Below are positions 60,869-61,617 of a stretch of 61,617 nt of DNA, piece by piece. The stretch's first letter is position 1. Every line of letters begins with the position of its first letter. The notes below the pieces were generated by a model that was not told the DNA's origin, searched no databases, and was given only the letters and a program-made list of their open reading frames with translations. The position numbers and the translations under genes are program-made. Source of the stretch: Tychonema sp. LEGE 06208 (GTDB lineage Bacteria > Cyanobacteriota > Cyanobacteriia > Cyanobacteriales > Microcoleaceae); assembly GCF_015207505.1 (NCBI RefSeq), contig NZ_JADEWT010000025.1, positions 1-61,617 of the forward strand, in the 5' to 3' direction.

Positions 60869-61432
60869 ATGATAGACCCCAATATTCCCCATCAGGATCT
60901 GACATACAGCATCATCGGCTGTGCAATGAGAGTACACCGGAGGACACAAAAAGGTTTAAGAGAAAAACATTACCAAAGAGCATTTGATGCAGAAATGCTT
61001 GAATCCGGTATTACAACAGAAATGGAATATCCCAGACAAATTTACGACGGTCAAGTTTGGATGGGAATCCTCTATCTAGACCATTGGGTCAATGAATGTA
61101 TTGTAGTAGAGGATAAAGCCGTAAATTATCCAATGACCGATAAAGACCAAGCTCAAATCATAGCTTACTTAGCATCTACAGGAGCGAAAGTAGGTTTATT
61201 TATCAACTTTGGTCGCAGCAAATTAGAATATCACCGCATTCTTCCACCAAAATCTGTACAAGGTTGGCAAAAACACATTCAACCATACTTGTGGCGGCCG
61301 AAAACAAATGGCAGAGGCTGGATGAGGGGAAGTTCAGGAACATACGAAGAAACAGATGTCGAACTCCCCTTACCTCCTAGCATTGGGCCCCAAAACCAGG
61401 AGGAAGATTCAACAGATATAATCGATTGGTAG
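60869..61432 (+). CDS. GxxExxY family protein
   Basis: The 187-aa protein (start ATG 60869, MIDPNIPHQDLTYSIIGCAM) contains the GLREKHYQRAF motif (the GxxExxY signature), VEDKAVNYPMTDKDQAQIIAYLASTGAKVGLFINFG and LEYHRIL. The family has a PD-(D/E)XK-like nuclease fold with unknown activity. Its C-terminal about 60 residues (WRPKTNGRGWMRGSSGTYE, partly) form an extension. It lies 127 bp after dndC. It could be a member of the Dnd operon or a neighbour. Confidence 0.85.
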   Translation: MIDPNIPHQDLTYSIIGCAMRVHRRTQKGLREKHYQRAFDAEMLESGITTEMEYPRQIYDGQVWMGILYLDHWVNECIVVEDKAVNYPMTDKDQAQIIAYLASTGAKVGLFINFGRSKLEYHRILPPKSVQGWQKHIQPYLWRPKTNGRGWMRGSSGTYEETDVELPLPPSIGPQNQEEDSTDIIDW

Positions 61433-61471
61433 CAAAGGGGGAAGCGGTTAGCAGCGAATTTTGTAGCGGAT

Positions 61472-61617
61472 TTAACGGATGTAACGGATGTAACGGATGA
61501 TTAGTGGGAGATCACCAAATCCGCCACTAACCGCCGCCCCACCAACCACCCATCCGCTAAATCCGCGACCAAATCCGCCACTAACCGCCGCCCCACCAAC
61601 CACCCATCCGCTAAATC
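61472..61617. repeat. Nonamer and 54-bp tandem repeats at the window end
   Basis: TAACGGATG nonamers occur in tandem at 61472-61499. Then a 54-bp unit starting ccaaatccgccactaaccgc repeats with two copies (from 61515 and 61569), the second cut by the window edge. The region holds no gene. Confidence 0.85.

Overview
The window is chromosomal DNA of a filamentous cyanobacterium, most likely of the Oscillatoriales/Microcoleus type (inference). Evidence is the dense GCGATCGC/CGATCG (HIP1-type) octamers, a light-dependent protochlorophyllide reductase, several Uma2 genes, heptanucleotide tandem repeats of the cyanobacterial STRR class, and many dispersed copies of a GAAACCCGGTTTCT-type palindrome.

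Layout. 0-7 kb: rRNA 2'-O-methyltransferase, tRNA-Leu(CAG), an Uma2 protein, alanine dehydrogenase, and an XPB-type helicase followed by a DUF790/Bax1-type nuclease. 7.4-24 kb: a two-partner secretion locus on the minus strand with four tandem TpsA exoproteins (about 970-1020 aa each) and one TpsB outer-membrane transporter. TpsB is separated from the TpsA array by a small segment (orphan antitoxin-like genes, a methyltransferase) bounded on both sides by WD40-gene debris. 24-45 kb: mostly core metabolism and housekeeping: POR, an ATP-grasp protein, an old yellow enzyme, a long RluA-family pseudouridine synthase, a TPR protein, ergothioneine genes egtC-egtB and egtD, an RRM protein, a PEP-synthase-like protein, ComF, a 2'-5' RNA ligase family protein, SRP RNA (ffs) and a phasin-like protein. 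45-61.6 kb: a defence island built around Dnd DNA phosphorothioation (dndD, dndC, dndB, a second DGQHR protein), with PT-linked restriction functions (a TIGR04095-like helicase, an SBD-HNH endonuclease, PT-associated protein 4) and candidate accessories (a 91-aa protein overlapping dndD, two recently duplicated Uma2 genes, a MazG-like pyrophosphohydrolase, a membrane-anchored endonuclease/exonuclease/phosphatase-fold protein, a GxxExxY protein) plus intact and decayed toxin-antitoxin genes. No dndE or dndA is recognisable in the window.

How the genes work together. TpsB should export the TpsA exoproteins. EgtC, EgtB and EgtD make ergothioneine through the gamma-glutamylcysteine route. DndC and DndD should insert sulfur into the DNA backbone, DndB/DGQHR proteins probably regulate it, and the helicase and HNH enzymes are restriction parts.

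The intergenic DNA is unusually rich in structure: heptamer arrays that supply stop codons to neighbouring genes, an 83-bp MITE-like element inserted in frame in a tpsA gene, a 124-bp element with terminal inverted repeats and an 8-bp target duplication, and long perfect palindromes shared between distant loci.
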